DNA of 64,000 nucleotides, from the NCBI RefSeq assembly GCF_006496635.1, contig NZ_CP022958.1, positions 2,728,001 to 2,792,000 of the forward strand, given 5' to 3'. The translations under genes and the position numbers were made by a program. Origin of the DNA: Azoarcus sp. DD4. GTDB taxonomy: Bacteria; Pseudomonadota; Gammaproteobacteria; Burkholderiales; Rhodocyclaceae. This document shows, piece by piece, positions 1-8,350 of the stretch. A model generated the notes under the pieces. It saw nothing but the letters and a program-made list of their open reading frames with translations, was not told the origin of the DNA and did no database searches. Each line of letters begins with the position of its first letter. Position 1 is the first letter of the stretch.

Positions 1-177
1 TCGTCGCCGCTGCGTCTGACCCGCGGCGACGACTACCAGAGCCTGAACGTCAAGGGCCTCTACCCGGCCGGCGAAGGTGCGGGTTACGCCGGAGGCATCC
101 TCTCGGCCGGCGTGGACGGCATCCGGGTCGCCGAAGCAGTGGCTCAGGCCATGCTGGAAGAGGCTGGCAAGGCCTGA
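1..177 (+). CDS. FAD-dependent dehydrogenase, C-terminal end (partial)
   Basis: Only the last 58 codons are in the window; the frame is open from base 1 and ends at TGA 175-177. The piece contains GLYPAGEGAGYAGGI followed by a helix, which is the C-terminal FAD-binding loop of the COG2509-type NAD(P)/FAD-dependent dehydrogenases. The gene converges with the response regulator gene, whose stop codon lies 3 bp beyond. Substrate cannot be told from this fragment. Confidence 0.7.
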   Translation, partial: SSPLRLTRGDDYQSLNVKGLYPAGEGAGYAGGILSAGVDGIRVAEAVAQAMLEEAGKA

Positions 178-180
178 GCT

Positions 181-1524
181 TCAGGCGCCGGTTCGAAACC
201 GGGCCGGATCAAGGTTGAAGCGCGCGAGCTTGTCGTACAGTGTCTTGCGCGGAATGCCGAGCGCCAGCGCAGCCGCCGCGACGTCGCCGCCGCCTTGCTG
301 CAGTGCGGTTTCGATCAGGAACTGTTCGAAGGCTGCCAGGCGTTGCGGCATGGCCTGCCCTGCCACCGGCAGTCCTTCGGCCAGGGGGTGCCACAGGCCG
401 AGCACGTGGCGTTCGGCCGCGTGCTGCAGTTCGCGCACATTGCCCGGCCAATCTGCGGTCATCAGCCAGTCGTGCAGTACCGGAGCAAGCGCGGGGGCGG
501 GCCGCCCGTAGCGTTCGGCGGCCTTCAGGCAGAAGGCCTGGAACAGCTGCGGGATGTCCTCGCGCCGTTCGCGTAAGGGCGGCAGCGCGACGGTGACCAC
601 GTTGAGGCGGTAGTAGAGGTCGGCGCGAAAGCGCCCCGCTTCACTCTCCGACTTGAGATCGACCTTGGTGGCGGCAACGATGCGGCAGTCGACCGGCGTC
701 AGCCGGTTCGAGCCGAGCCGCTCGACCACCCGTTCCTGCAGCACGCGCAGCAGCTTGGCCTGCAGTGCCAGCGGCATGCCCTCGATCTCGTCGAGAAAGA
801 GGGTGCCGCCGCTGGCGTATTCGATCTTGCCGGCACGGCTGCGGGTGGCGCCGGTGAAGGCGCCCGGCTCCACCCCGAACATCTCGCTTTCGAACACGCT
901 CTCGGGCAGTGCCGCACAGTTGATCGCAACGAAATTGCCCGTTCGCCTGCGTCCCGCCTCGTGCAGTCCGCGCGCGACGCGCTCCTTGCCGGTACCGGTC
1001 TCGCCGAGCACCAGCACATCGACGTCGGTGTCGGCGAGTTCGGCGATCAGGGCACGGACCTGACGCATGCGCGTGCTGTCGCCGATCAGGCCGCTGCCGG
1101 CGCCGTCGTCGGCCAGCCTGGCCTTGAGCGCACGGTTCTCCAGCACCAGCCGGCGTTTCTCGATGGCGCGTCGCACCACGTCCACCATGGTCTCGGGGGC
1201 GAAAGGTTTTTCGATGAAGTCGTAGGCACCGGCACGCATCGCCTCGACCGCCATCGACACGTCGCCGTGACCGGTGACCAGGATGACGGGCAGATCGGCA
1301 TCGATCTCCATCGTCCGCCGCAGCAGGCTCAGCCCGTCCATGCCGGGCAGCCTCACGTCGGTGACCAGCACCAGCGGCGCATCGCGGCTCAGCTGCGGCA
1401 GGGCAGCCTCAGCGCGTGCGACACCGTCGACAGGCAGATCGGCAAGGGCGAAAGTCTGACAACCGGCCGCGCGCACGGCATCGTCGTCTTCGACGTAGAG
1501 CACCTTGAGTGGGGTTTCGTCCAT
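181..1524 (-). CDS. dctD: Sigma-54-dependent response regulator, DctD type
   Basis: This is a 447-residue NtrC-family response regulator. The N-terminal receiver domain carries the acidic pair in VEDDD, the phospho-acceptor Asp in VTDVRLPGMDG and the Lys in EKPF. The AAA+ domain follows, with Walker A GETGTGKE and the sigma-54 contact loop GAFTGA, and a Fis-type helix-turn-helix closes the protein. A longer reading to 1668 exists, but the ATG at 1524 has AGGAAGG five bases upstream and starts the receiver domain correctly. It follows the sensor kinase gene by 10 bp and sits with a TRAP transporter, so it most likely activates that transporter from the sigma-54 promoter at 6934-6949. Confidence 0.9.
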   Translation of the reverse strand: MDETPLKVLYVEDDDAVRAAGCQTFALADLPVDGVARAEAALPQLSRDAPLVLVTDVRLPGMDGLSLLRRTMEIDADLPVILVTGHGDVSMAVEAMRAGAYDFIEKPFAPETMVDVVRRAIEKRRLVLENRALKARLADDGAGSGLIGDSTRMRQVRALIAELADTDVDVLVLGETGTGKERVARGLHEAGRRRTGNFVAINCAALPESVFESEMFGVEPGAFTGATRSRAGKIEYASGGTLFLDEIEGMPLALQAKLLRVLQERVVERLGSNRLTPVDCRIVAATKVDLKSESEAGRFRADLYYRLNVVTVALPPLRERREDIPQLFQAFCLKAAERYGRPAPALAPVLHDWLMTADWPGNVRELQHAAERHVLGLWHPLAEGLPVAGQAMPQRLAAFEQFLIETALQQGGGDVAAAALALGIPRKTLYDKLARFNLDPARFRTGA

Positions 1525-1534
1525 ATACACCTTC

Positions 1535-3328
1535 CTAGACCTGGCCGTCGGCTGGCGGCCAGGTCGCGCGTATTCTTGCGCCGCCGCTGTCCGACGCGCC
1601 GATTTCGAGTTGACCGCCCGAAGCGTCGACCAGATCGCCGACAATGGCCAGTCCCAGGCCCAGGCCATGACCGAGCGGTTTGGTCGAGAAAAAGGGTTGG
1701 GTGATCTTCTCCCGCAGCGCCGCCGGGATGCCGGGCCCGTTGTCCGCTACCTCCAGCCAGCGGCCGGTGTCGTCGCCGTGCGCCCTGAGTTCGATCTGAC
1801 CGTCGGGGCGCCCGGCCAGTGCGTCCATGGCGTTGCCGACGAGGTTGGACGCTACCTGCTCGAGCGCCTGTGGGTCCAGCGGCAGGCTGTCTACGTCGAT
1901 CACCAGCGTGAGGCGGATGCCCGCGGCTTGCAGGCGCTGTTCAAACCAGCTGGCGATGCGTTCGAGCGTCCGTTGTGCCGGCGCGATACCGCCGGCGCTC
2001 TGCTGGCGCGAGGCAAAGACCTTGAGCTGGGCGGTGAGTCGCGCCATGCGTTCGACGAGTTCGATGATCTGCTGGAGGTTCTCCTTCAGCGGCGCCAGTT
2101 GGCCGCGTTCCAGAAAGATCAGGCTGTTCCCGGCGAAGCCGCGCATTGCCGCAAGCGGTTGATTGAGCTCGTGCACCACGCCGGCGGCCATCTGGCCAAG
2201 GGCGCCGAGGCGGTTGGCCTCGATCAGTGCGCGCTGGGCGTTGCGCAGCTTGTCCTCGGCAGCCGCGCGTTCGGCCACTTCGTTGCGCAGTCGCGCATTG
2301 GTGGCGGCAAGGTCGGCAGTGCGGGTGGCGACCGTTTCCTCGAGTGCGGCCTGGGCGGCGAGCCGTTCGCGCAAGCGTCTTGCACGTTGTGCCCAGTAAA
2401 GCCCGCCGATGGCAGCGAGGCAGAGTGCGAGCGCGACCGCCAAGGCCTGGGCCTGGGCGGCGGTGGCGGCAGGTCTGGTGTCCATCAGCATCAGCATCCG
2501 CCAGTCGCTCCAGCGCAGGTTGCGGCTGCCGACGGCGTACTCGCGTCCTTCCAGCGATGCGCGCTGGGCGCTGCGCCACTTCAGCGGCAGTGTATCGAGC
2601 GGCGCGGTGTAGTACTGGCGGGTGGCGTCCAGCGTGGCGCGCGATTGCGGGCTCAGCGGCTCAAGCGTGGTGAACTTCCAGTGCGGACGCGACGACAGGG
2701 CGACCACGCCGTGGTGGTCCACCACCAGCAGGGCTTCGCCGCTTTCGGCCCAGGTGTTCTCCAGCGTGGTGAGTTCGACCTTGATGGCAAGCACGCCGAT
2801 CACCTTGTCGCCCTCGCGCACAGGTTGGGCGATAAAGAAGCCGGGGATGCGGGTGGTGGCGCCCACGGCGAAGAACATGCCGGTGCGGCCGGCGAGCGCT
2901 TCGCGAAAGTACGGCCGGAAGGCGTAGTTCTCGCCGATGAAACTCTCGGGCTCGCGCCAGTTGCTCGCCGCCAGCGTGATGCCGGAGGGCGCGATCAGGT
3001 AGATGACCCCGGTGCCGGTCCGCGTGCGTACGTCGGCGAGCAAGGCGTTTGCGCGCGCGACCGCGTCCGGCGCGCCGGCGCTCGTCAGTACCTCCTGCAG
3101 CACCGGGTGTGGGGCCAGTACCGTGGGCAGGCTCTCGTTGCGCAGCAGTTCGGCGTCCAGGCTGGCGGACAGCAAGGCGAGGCGCTGCTGCGCCTGGACG
3201 GCCAGTTCGTCGACACCGGCCTGAAAGCGGTGCAGGTATACCGTCGCCAGCACCGGCAGCGTCAGTACCGCCAGGACCAGCGCCTTTTGCAGGGATGAGG
3301 GGAGCGAAATCAGTCGCAGGGTACGCAT
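1535..3328 (-). CDS. dctB: Sensor histidine kinase, DctB type
   Basis: The 597-residue protein has an N-terminal membrane segment (about residues 16-30), a large periplasmic sensor region of the double-Cache type found in DctB, a second membrane segment near residue 300, a coiled coil, and a kinase core. The H-box is GVVHELNQP, with the phosphorylated His; the N-box (NLVGNAMDAL) and G-boxes (DNGPGIP, GLGLGLAI) are intact. It should sense an organic acid outside the membrane and phosphorylate the adjacent DctD-type regulator. The ligand may be a substrate of the neighbouring TAXI-TRAP system instead of a classic C4-dicarboxylate. Confidence 0.88.
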   Translation of the reverse strand: MRTLRLISLPSSLQKALVLAVLTLPVLATVYLHRFQAGVDELAVQAQQRLALLSASLDAELLRNESLPTVLAPHPVLQEVLTSAGAPDAVARANALLADVRTRTGTGVIYLIAPSGITLAASNWREPESFIGENYAFRPYFREALAGRTGMFFAVGATTRIPGFFIAQPVREGDKVIGVLAIKVELTTLENTWAESGEALLVVDHHGVVALSSRPHWKFTTLEPLSPQSRATLDATRQYYTAPLDTLPLKWRSAQRASLEGREYAVGSRNLRWSDWRMLMLMDTRPAATAAQAQALAVALALCLAAIGGLYWAQRARRLRERLAAQAALEETVATRTADLAATNARLRNEVAERAAAEDKLRNAQRALIEANRLGALGQMAAGVVHELNQPLAAMRGFAGNSLIFLERGQLAPLKENLQQIIELVERMARLTAQLKVFASRQQSAGGIAPAQRTLERIASWFEQRLQAAGIRLTLVIDVDSLPLDPQALEQVASNLVGNAMDALAGRPDGQIELRAHGDDTGRWLEVADNGPGIPAALREKITQPFFSTKPLGHGLGLGLAIVGDLVDASGGQLEIGASDSGGARIRATWPPADGQV

Positions 3329-3332
3329 GTAG

Positions 3333-3746
3333 TCAGGGCGTCACGCCGGCGCCCTCCTCCTTGCCCGCCATGGAACAGGGCCTGACCTCGGTCACGCCGC
3401 CGTCGCTCGGCAGGATGGATGCGAGCGTACGGCAGGCGCCGTCGGCGGTACACCAGTCGTAGTCGGCGGTGTAGCCGGAGCGGGTCAGGCGCAGTGCCGG
3501 ATGCGCCTGACGGGGGTGCCATTCCCACACGCCGTCATGCAGTTGCGCGCCTGGCGGTGGTTCCATGCCGGCGCCGTGGCCGCGCACACGGACGTGTTCG
3601 AGCACCAGTTCGGCGCCGCTGGCGCCCGCGCGTACCGACCAGTCTTCCTCCCAGCGCTGCCTTTCGATGGAGTGCGTCCAGGCGAGGGTGAAACTGTTCG
3701 CAACCAGCGCGACTGCGCCGACGCTGGTTGCGAGACAGACCGCCAT
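3333..3746 (-). CDS. DUF1850 protein of a TAXI-TRAP operon
   Basis: This 137-residue protein starts with a hydrophobic helix (about residues 4-22), so it is probably exported or membrane-anchored, and then shows the LAWTHSIER and VRVRGHGAGMEPP motifs of DUF1850. Members of this family are commonly encoded beside TRAP-TAXI permeases; their function is unknown. The start ATG overlaps the permease stop by one base (TGATG), which points to translational coupling, and the kinase gene begins only 4 bp after its stop. The gene therefore ties the transporter and the sensor into one transcription unit. Confidence 0.8.
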   Translation of the reverse strand: MAVCLATSVGAVALVANSFTLAWTHSIERQRWEEDWSVRAGASGAELVLEHVRVRGHGAGMEPPPGAQLHDGVWEWHPRQAHPALRLTRSGYTADYDWCTADGACRTLASILPSDGGVTEVRPCSMAGKEEGAGVTP

Positions 3747-5782
3747 CAGAGCGTGACCGGCGCCAGCCGACGGGCGCGCCACAGGTGCGTGGCGATCACC
3801 AGTGCGGCGAGGGCGAAGCCGAGTTCGTCGGTGATGGGCGCTGCGACCACCAGCAGCGCGGCGGCGGCGAAGGCCAGCACACGTTCGATCGGGCTCATCG
3901 GCGAGCGGAAGTAGCCCACGACGGTGGCACCCCACAGGAGGATGGCCAGCGCGGCCTTGAACACCACGTAGGCGGTGGCCTCCAGCCCCTTGTCTCCCTG
4001 CAGCATCAGCTCCGGCGCATAGACCGCCATGTAGGGCACGACGAAGCCCGCAGCGGCGATCTGGACTGCACGCATGCCGATCTTGAGTCCCGACTCCTTG
4101 GCGATCGGTGCCGCAGCGAAGGCGGCGAGCGCGACCGGCGGGGTCAGGTCGGCCATGATGCCGAAGTAGAACACGAACATGTGCGAGACGATCAGCGGCA
4201 CGCCGAGCTCCAGCAGTGCGGGGGCTGCGATGGAACTGGTGATGATGTAATTCGGGATGGTCGGGATGCCCATGCCGAGCACCAGGCAGGTGAGCATGGT
4301 CAGTACCAGCGACAGGAAGAGGCTGTGGCTGCCGAGCTGGATGATGTAGCCAGCGAAGGTGGTGGCACTGCCGGTGAGCGTGAGCGAGCCGATGATCACC
4401 CCGACGAGCGCGCAGGCGACGCCGACCGGCAACGCATGCATTGCTCCCTCGACCAGCGCCTGTACAGCTATCCGCAGCGTCGCGCGGCCATCCTTGCGAG
4501 GAACCAGCAGTACCGCCAGCAGGCCGATCACCGCCATCACCGACACGATGCCGACCTTGGCGAAGGCCGAGCACGCAAGACCCAGTACGATCCAGAACAG
4601 GATGCGCAGCGAGGTGCCGTTCAGCCGTCCCGCGAACGCGGCGCCGAAGATCAGCACCACCGTCAGCGCCAACCCGACCATGCCGGAGAACATCGGCGTG
4701 AAGCCGGCGAAGAGCAGGTACACCAGGCCGATCAGCGGCATCAGCAGATACCAGCGCAGGCGCAGCGCGGCCCACGGATCGGGGCATTCCGATTTGGGCA
4801 GGCCCTTGAGGCCCTGTTTGCCGGCCTCGAGGTGCACCATCCAGAAAGCGGTGAAGAAGTACAGGATGGCGGGGATGGCGGCTGCCTTGGCGATTTCCAC
4901 GTAAGGCACGTTGATGGTTTCGGCCATGATGAAGGCGACTGCGCCCATCACCGGCGGCATGATCTGCCCGCCCATCGAGCTGGTCGCTTCGACCGCGCCG
5001 GCAAAGGCCGGCTTGTAGCCAAACCTCTTCATCAGCGGAATCGTGAACTGGCCGGTAGTGACCACGTTGGCCACGCCGGAACCGTTGATCGTGCCCATCA
5101 GCCCGGACGAAACGACCGCCACCTTGCCCGGCCCGCCCTTGGTGTGGCCGACGGTGCCGAGCGCGAAATCGGTGAACAGCTGGATCATGCCTGCCTGTTC
5201 GAGGAAGGCGCCGAACAGGATGAAGAGGAAGATGTAGCTCGACGACACATAGGTGGGGGTGCCGTAGATGCCTTCGGTGCCGAAGGCGAGCTGACCGATC
5301 ACCTGATCGAAACCGTAGCCGCGGTGGGCGAACGGACCCGGCAGGTGCTCGCCGAACAGGGCATAGCCGAGAAAGCCCAGGCAGATCAACGGCAGGGCCA
5401 GGCCCATCACACGCCGGGCAGCCTCGAACACCAGTACCAGCGTGATGACGCCGACCGCCATGTCGGCATCGGTCAGTTCGCCCGCGCGCTGCACCAGGTC
5501 GGCTTCGAACACCCAGTGGTAGGTCGCAAGCCCGATGGCGATGAAGCCGACCGCCTTGGTCAGCACGTGGGTCGGCCCGCTCTGGCCACCACGCAGCGGA
5601 TAGAGCAGGAAGGTGAGGAGCAGCAGGAAGCCGACGTGCAGCGCCCGCACCACCGTACTGGAAATAGGACTGAAGGCGGAGGTGACGATCTGGAAGACGG
5701 AGAACAGGATGGCGGCGTAGAAGACGACGCGCAGCATGCTGCGACCGGCTTCGGCCGTGGGTTCGGAATGGAGCGTGGTCAT
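3746..5782 (-). CDS. TRAP transporter permease, fused small and large subunits (TAXI type)
   Basis: At 678 residues this is a fused DctQ-DctM permease: a four-helix small-subunit-like part at the N-terminus and a long DctM-like part with many membrane segments. Recognisable DctM stretches include GTINGSGVANVVTTGQF, SMGGQIMPPVMGAVAF and GMGIPTIPNYI. It imports an organic acid with sodium or proton coupling, using the periplasmic TAXI receptor encoded just upstream in the operon. GGAG precedes the ATG. The substrate is not evident from sequence. Confidence 0.92.
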   Translation of the reverse strand: MTTLHSEPTAEAGRSMLRVVFYAAILFSVFQIVTSAFSPISSTVVRALHVGFLLLLTFLLYPLRGGQSGPTHVLTKAVGFIAIGLATYHWVFEADLVQRAGELTDADMAVGVITLVLVFEAARRVMGLALPLICLGFLGYALFGEHLPGPFAHRGYGFDQVIGQLAFGTEGIYGTPTYVSSSYIFLFILFGAFLEQAGMIQLFTDFALGTVGHTKGGPGKVAVVSSGLMGTINGSGVANVVTTGQFTIPLMKRFGYKPAFAGAVEATSSMGGQIMPPVMGAVAFIMAETINVPYVEIAKAAAIPAILYFFTAFWMVHLEAGKQGLKGLPKSECPDPWAALRLRWYLLMPLIGLVYLLFAGFTPMFSGMVGLALTVVLIFGAAFAGRLNGTSLRILFWIVLGLACSAFAKVGIVSVMAVIGLLAVLLVPRKDGRATLRIAVQALVEGAMHALPVGVACALVGVIIGSLTLTGSATTFAGYIIQLGSHSLFLSLVLTMLTCLVLGMGIPTIPNYIITSSIAAPALLELGVPLIVSHMFVFYFGIMADLTPPVALAAFAAAPIAKESGLKIGMRAVQIAAAGFVVPYMAVYAPELMLQGDKGLEATAYVVFKAALAILLWGATVVGYFRSPMSPIERVLAFAAAALLVVAAPITDELGFALAALVIATHLWRARRLAPVTL

Positions 5783-5859
5783 GGAAACTCCGCAATGGAG
5801 GAGCGGCGCAAACGGCCGGACGCCGGGCGCGTATTCCTCGCGGCGCGCCGCGATGGCGG

Positions 5860-5895
5860 GCCGGGGTGTGCGTCGGCATACACGCCCCGCCGGCC
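5860..5895 (-). other. Imperfect hairpin between receptor and permease genes
   Basis: A GC-rich inverted repeat (GGGGTGTG against CATACACGCCCC, with a bulge) lies in the 145-bp gap between the TAXI receptor and the permease. Such intergenic hairpins can stabilise the upstream message so that the binding protein is made in excess of the permease. No T-run follows, so it is not a classical terminator. Confidence 0.3.
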
Positions 5896-5927
5896 CTGGC
5901 CGGCAAGGCGCAAGCGGGGTGAGCGGC

Positions 5928-6878
5928 TTACTTGATCAGGCCGCGTTCCCGGTAGTACTTCTCGGCGCCGGCGTGCAGCGGGATGGGAAGGCCGTCGATC
6001 GCGGTCTCGAGCTTGATCTGGCGGGCCGCAGCGTGCGAATTGCCGAGACGGGGCAGATTGTCGAAGATGCCTTTGGTCATCTGATAGACGACCTCGGCGG
6101 GCACCTTTTCGTGCGTCACCAGCAGGTTGTTGATCGCCACGGTCGGCACTTCGGCGGTCTGGCCGTCATACGTGTTGGGCGGGATGGCAGCCGAGCGATA
6201 GGCAGCATCGCCCACCTTGGCGACGACATCGGCCGGGACCGGCACAAAGTTGACCTTGACCGCGGTCGACAGGTCGCGCAACGCGGCCACGCCGAGACCG
6301 GCCGATTGCAGGGTGACGTCGATCTGGCGGTTCTTCATCAACTCGACCGATTCGCCGAAGGGCAGGTACTCCACCTTGCCGAAGTCGGCATAGGACAGGC
6401 CGGCTGCCTTGAGGATGGCACGGGCGTTGATCTCGGTGCCGGAACGCGGCGCACCCACCGAGATCCGTTTGCCCTTGAGATCGGCCAGCGTCTTGATGTT
6501 GGCATCAGCCAGGGCGACGATCTGGATGTAGTTGGGATACACCGAGGCCACCGCACGCAGTTTGTCCAGCGGCTTGGTAAAGCCGGCTTCCGCCTCGCCC
6601 TTCCATGCATCCGACACCGAGTCCGCCAGTGAGAAACCGATCTCGCCGCGTCCGCTCTGCAGCAGGTTGAGGTTTTCGGCCGAGGCCTTGGTAGCCTGGA
6701 CCTGGACCTTGGAGTCGGCGATGCTTTCGCCGTAGATCTGCGAGAGCGTGACGCCAAGCGGGTAATACACCCCGCTGGTGCCGCCGGTGAGCACGTTGAC
6801 GAATGTGGTGGCGGAGGCGGCGGTCGTGGCTGCGGCAAACAGGACGCCCATGGCGCACTTGCGGACGTAGGATGGCAT
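5928..6878 (-). CDS. TAXI-family TRAP solute-binding protein
   Basis: The 316-residue protein has a cleavable signal peptide (about residues 1-23, ending ASATTF) and the typical TAXI start FVNVLTGGTSGVYYPLG. Further family landmarks are the GEIGFSLADS and KGKRISVGAPRSGTE stretches. It binds the substrate in the periplasm and delivers it to the fused permease encoded next in the operon. It is the first gene of the leftward unit and has its own sigma-54 promoter. GGAG sits upstream of the ATG. Confidence 0.92.
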   Translation of the reverse strand: MPSYVRKCAMGVLFAAATTAASATTFVNVLTGGTSGVYYPLGVTLSQIYGESIADSKVQVQATKASAENLNLLQSGRGEIGFSLADSVSDAWKGEAEAGFTKPLDKLRAVASVYPNYIQIVALADANIKTLADLKGKRISVGAPRSGTEINARAILKAAGLSYADFGKVEYLPFGESVELMKNRQIDVTLQSAGLGVAALRDLSTAVKVNFVPVPADVVAKVGDAAYRSAAIPPNTYDGQTAEVPTVAINNLLVTHEKVPAEVVYQMTKGIFDNLPRLGNSHAAARQIKLETAIDGLPIPLHAGAEKYYRERGLIK

Positions 6879-6933
6879 CGAGAGTCTCCGAATTAGTTGG
6901 ATTTATGTTCCCATTACTGGGTGGTACGAGTTT

Positions 6934-6949
6934 AGCAAAGCCCATGCCA
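6934..6949 (-). promoter_or_regulatory. Sigma-54 promoter for the TAXI-TRAP operon
   Basis: The minus strand reads TGGCATGGGCTTTGCT, which matches the -24/-12 consensus TGGCAY-R-N4-TTGCW with correct GG-GC spacing. It lies 56 bp upstream of the receptor ATG, giving a leader of roughly 45 nt. The same operon encodes a DctD-type activator with an intact GAFTGA loop, which makes this assignment strong. Confidence 0.75.
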
Positions 6950-7032
6950 TGACGGTGAGGTCAGGGTATGTGGTATAAGTTGATGTTTTATATGGTGTTA
7001 TTCTTCATTCCGAAAGGCTGATCCGGATTTCT

Positions 7033-7078
7033 TCCGGAATTCCAGAACTTCACCGTCTTTGCTGTCCGGAATTCCGGA
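7033..7078. promoter_or_regulatory. Tandem palindromes, likely activator sites for the TRAP operon
   Basis: Two 14-bp palindromes lie here: TCCGGAATTCCAGA (7033-7046, one mismatch) and TCCGGAATTCCGGA (7065-7078, perfect). Their centres are 32 bp apart, about three helical turns, and they sit 85-130 bp upstream of the sigma-54 promoter. That is the usual place for NtrC-family enhancer sites, so binding by the DctD-type regulator is inferred. The rest of the 343-bp gap 6879-7221 is AT-richer than its surroundings, and I see no gene in it. Confidence 0.55.
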
Positions 7079-7221
7079 ATATCGGCTTGTCGCGTCAGTG
7101 CCTTGTCATGGCTGCTGCGCTCATGGGGACTTTCCGTCCGCGCAGGCGATCTGGTACAACCCAGCTCCCTGGAGTGCGTCGACGGTCGACGCGGGCGACC
7201 GGAAAGACGGAGAAAACGGTA

Positions 7222-8331
7222 ATGGAGACAGCAGATTGCGTGGTGATCGGGGCCGGCGTCGTGGGTCTAGCCTGTGCGCGCTCGCTTGCCGCGTCGGGAC
7301 GGGAAGTCTTGGTCGTCGAGCGTGAAACCGCCTTCGGCACGGGCATCAGCTCGCGCAACAGCGAGGTGATCCACGCCGGCCTCTACTATCCGCCCGGCTC
7401 GCTGAAGGCACGCTTGTGTGTCGAAGGCCGCCGCCTGCTCTATCCGTATTGCGAAGCGCATGGCGTTGCCCACGCGCGCTGCGGCAAGCTGGTGGTGGCG
7501 CCATGGGCAGACATGGCCGAAAGGCTGGATCAGATCCGAGCCCGGGCCGAGGCCAACGGCGTGGACGACCTGCGCCTGCTCGACCGGGCAGCAATCCGCG
7601 AACTGGAGCCTGCGCTCGACGCCCACGCCGCCCTGCTCTCCCCTTCGACCGGCATCGTCGACAGCCATGGCCTGATGCTGGCTTTGCTGGGCGATGCCGA
7701 GCGCGACGGCGCGATGCTGGCGCTCGCCAGTCCGGTGCTAGGGGGTAAGGCGGACGGCGACGGCGTGATCCTCGACGTGGGCGGTGCTCAGGCGCTGCAG
7801 CTGCGCGCGCGCTGGGTCGTCAATGCCGCCGGTCTGGATGCGGTGGCGCTCGGAGCGGCGATCGAGGGTATCCCGCCAGCCATGCTGCCGCATGCGCGCT
7901 ATGCCCGCGGCGTCTATTTCAGCCACGCCGGCAGCGTGCCCTTCTCGCGGCTGATCTATCCGATTCCGGAGCCCGGCGGGCTCGGTGTGCACCTCACGCT
8001 CGATCTCGGCGGCCAGGCCAAGTTCGGGCCGGACGTCGAGTGGATCGATGTCCCCGACTACCGCGTCGATCCCGCGCGCGCGGAACATTTCTACCGTGCG
8101 ATTCGCAACTGGTGGCCGGGGCTGGAGGATGGGCGCCTGGTGCCGGGCTATGCCGGCGTGCGGCCGAAGATTGTCGGCCCCGGCGAAGCGGATGCCGATT
8201 TCCGTATCGACGGCCCGGCCCAGCACGGCGTATCCGGTCTGGTACACCTCTTCGGCATCGAGTCGCCGGGGCTGACTGCAGCGCTTGCGATCGGCGAAGA
8301 GGTGGCTGGTATCGTCGGCAGGGGTGCCTGA
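7222..8331 (+). CDS. lhgO: FAD-dependent L-2-hydroxyglutarate oxidase-like protein
   Basis: The 369-residue protein starts with the Rossmann FAD motif [15 protein letters not shown] and has the LhgO-type stretch [22 protein letters not shown] and the [10 protein letters not shown] element. LhgO oxidises L-2-hydroxyglutarate to 2-oxoglutarate and passes electrons to the quinone pool. The start at 7222 directly precedes the FAD motif; an upstream in-frame ATG at 7087 would add an unrelated tail. Its neighbours (GabD-type dehydrogenase, Etf, GcdG, GcdH) fit glutarate metabolism, although no CsiD hydroxylase is in the window. A related amino-acid or hydroxy-acid oxidase is possible. Confidence 0.65.
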   Translation: METADCVVIGAGVVGLACARSLAASGREVLVVERETAFGTGISSRNSEVIHAGLYYPPGSLKARLCVEGRRLLYPYCEAHGVAHARCGKLVVAPWADMAERLDQIRARAEANGVDDLRLLDRAAIRELEPALDAHAALLSPSTGIVDSHGLMLALLGDAERDGAMLALASPVLGGKADGDGVILDVGGAQALQLRARWVVNAAGLDAVALGAAIEGIPPAMLPHARYARGVYFSHAGSVPFSRLIYPIPEPGGLGVHLTLDLGGQAKFGPDVEWIDVPDYRVDPARAEHFYRAIRNWWPGLEDGRLVPGYAGVRPKIVGPGEADADFRIDGPAQHGVSGLVHLFGIESPGLTAALAIGEEVAGIVGRGA

Positions 8332-8350
8332 GCGAAGCGCGCCGCGCTGC

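Noticed and set aside
3333..5906. A long minus-strand frame covering the DUF1850 and TRAP permease region
   Set aside because: Only its last 137 codons form a known protein (DUF1850). The rest overlaps the TRAP permease in another frame and is Arg- and Pro-rich.
1505..5935. Long plus-strand frames opposite the sensor kinase and the TRAP permease
   Set aside because: They mirror well-supported genes on the other strand and have no domain signatures.
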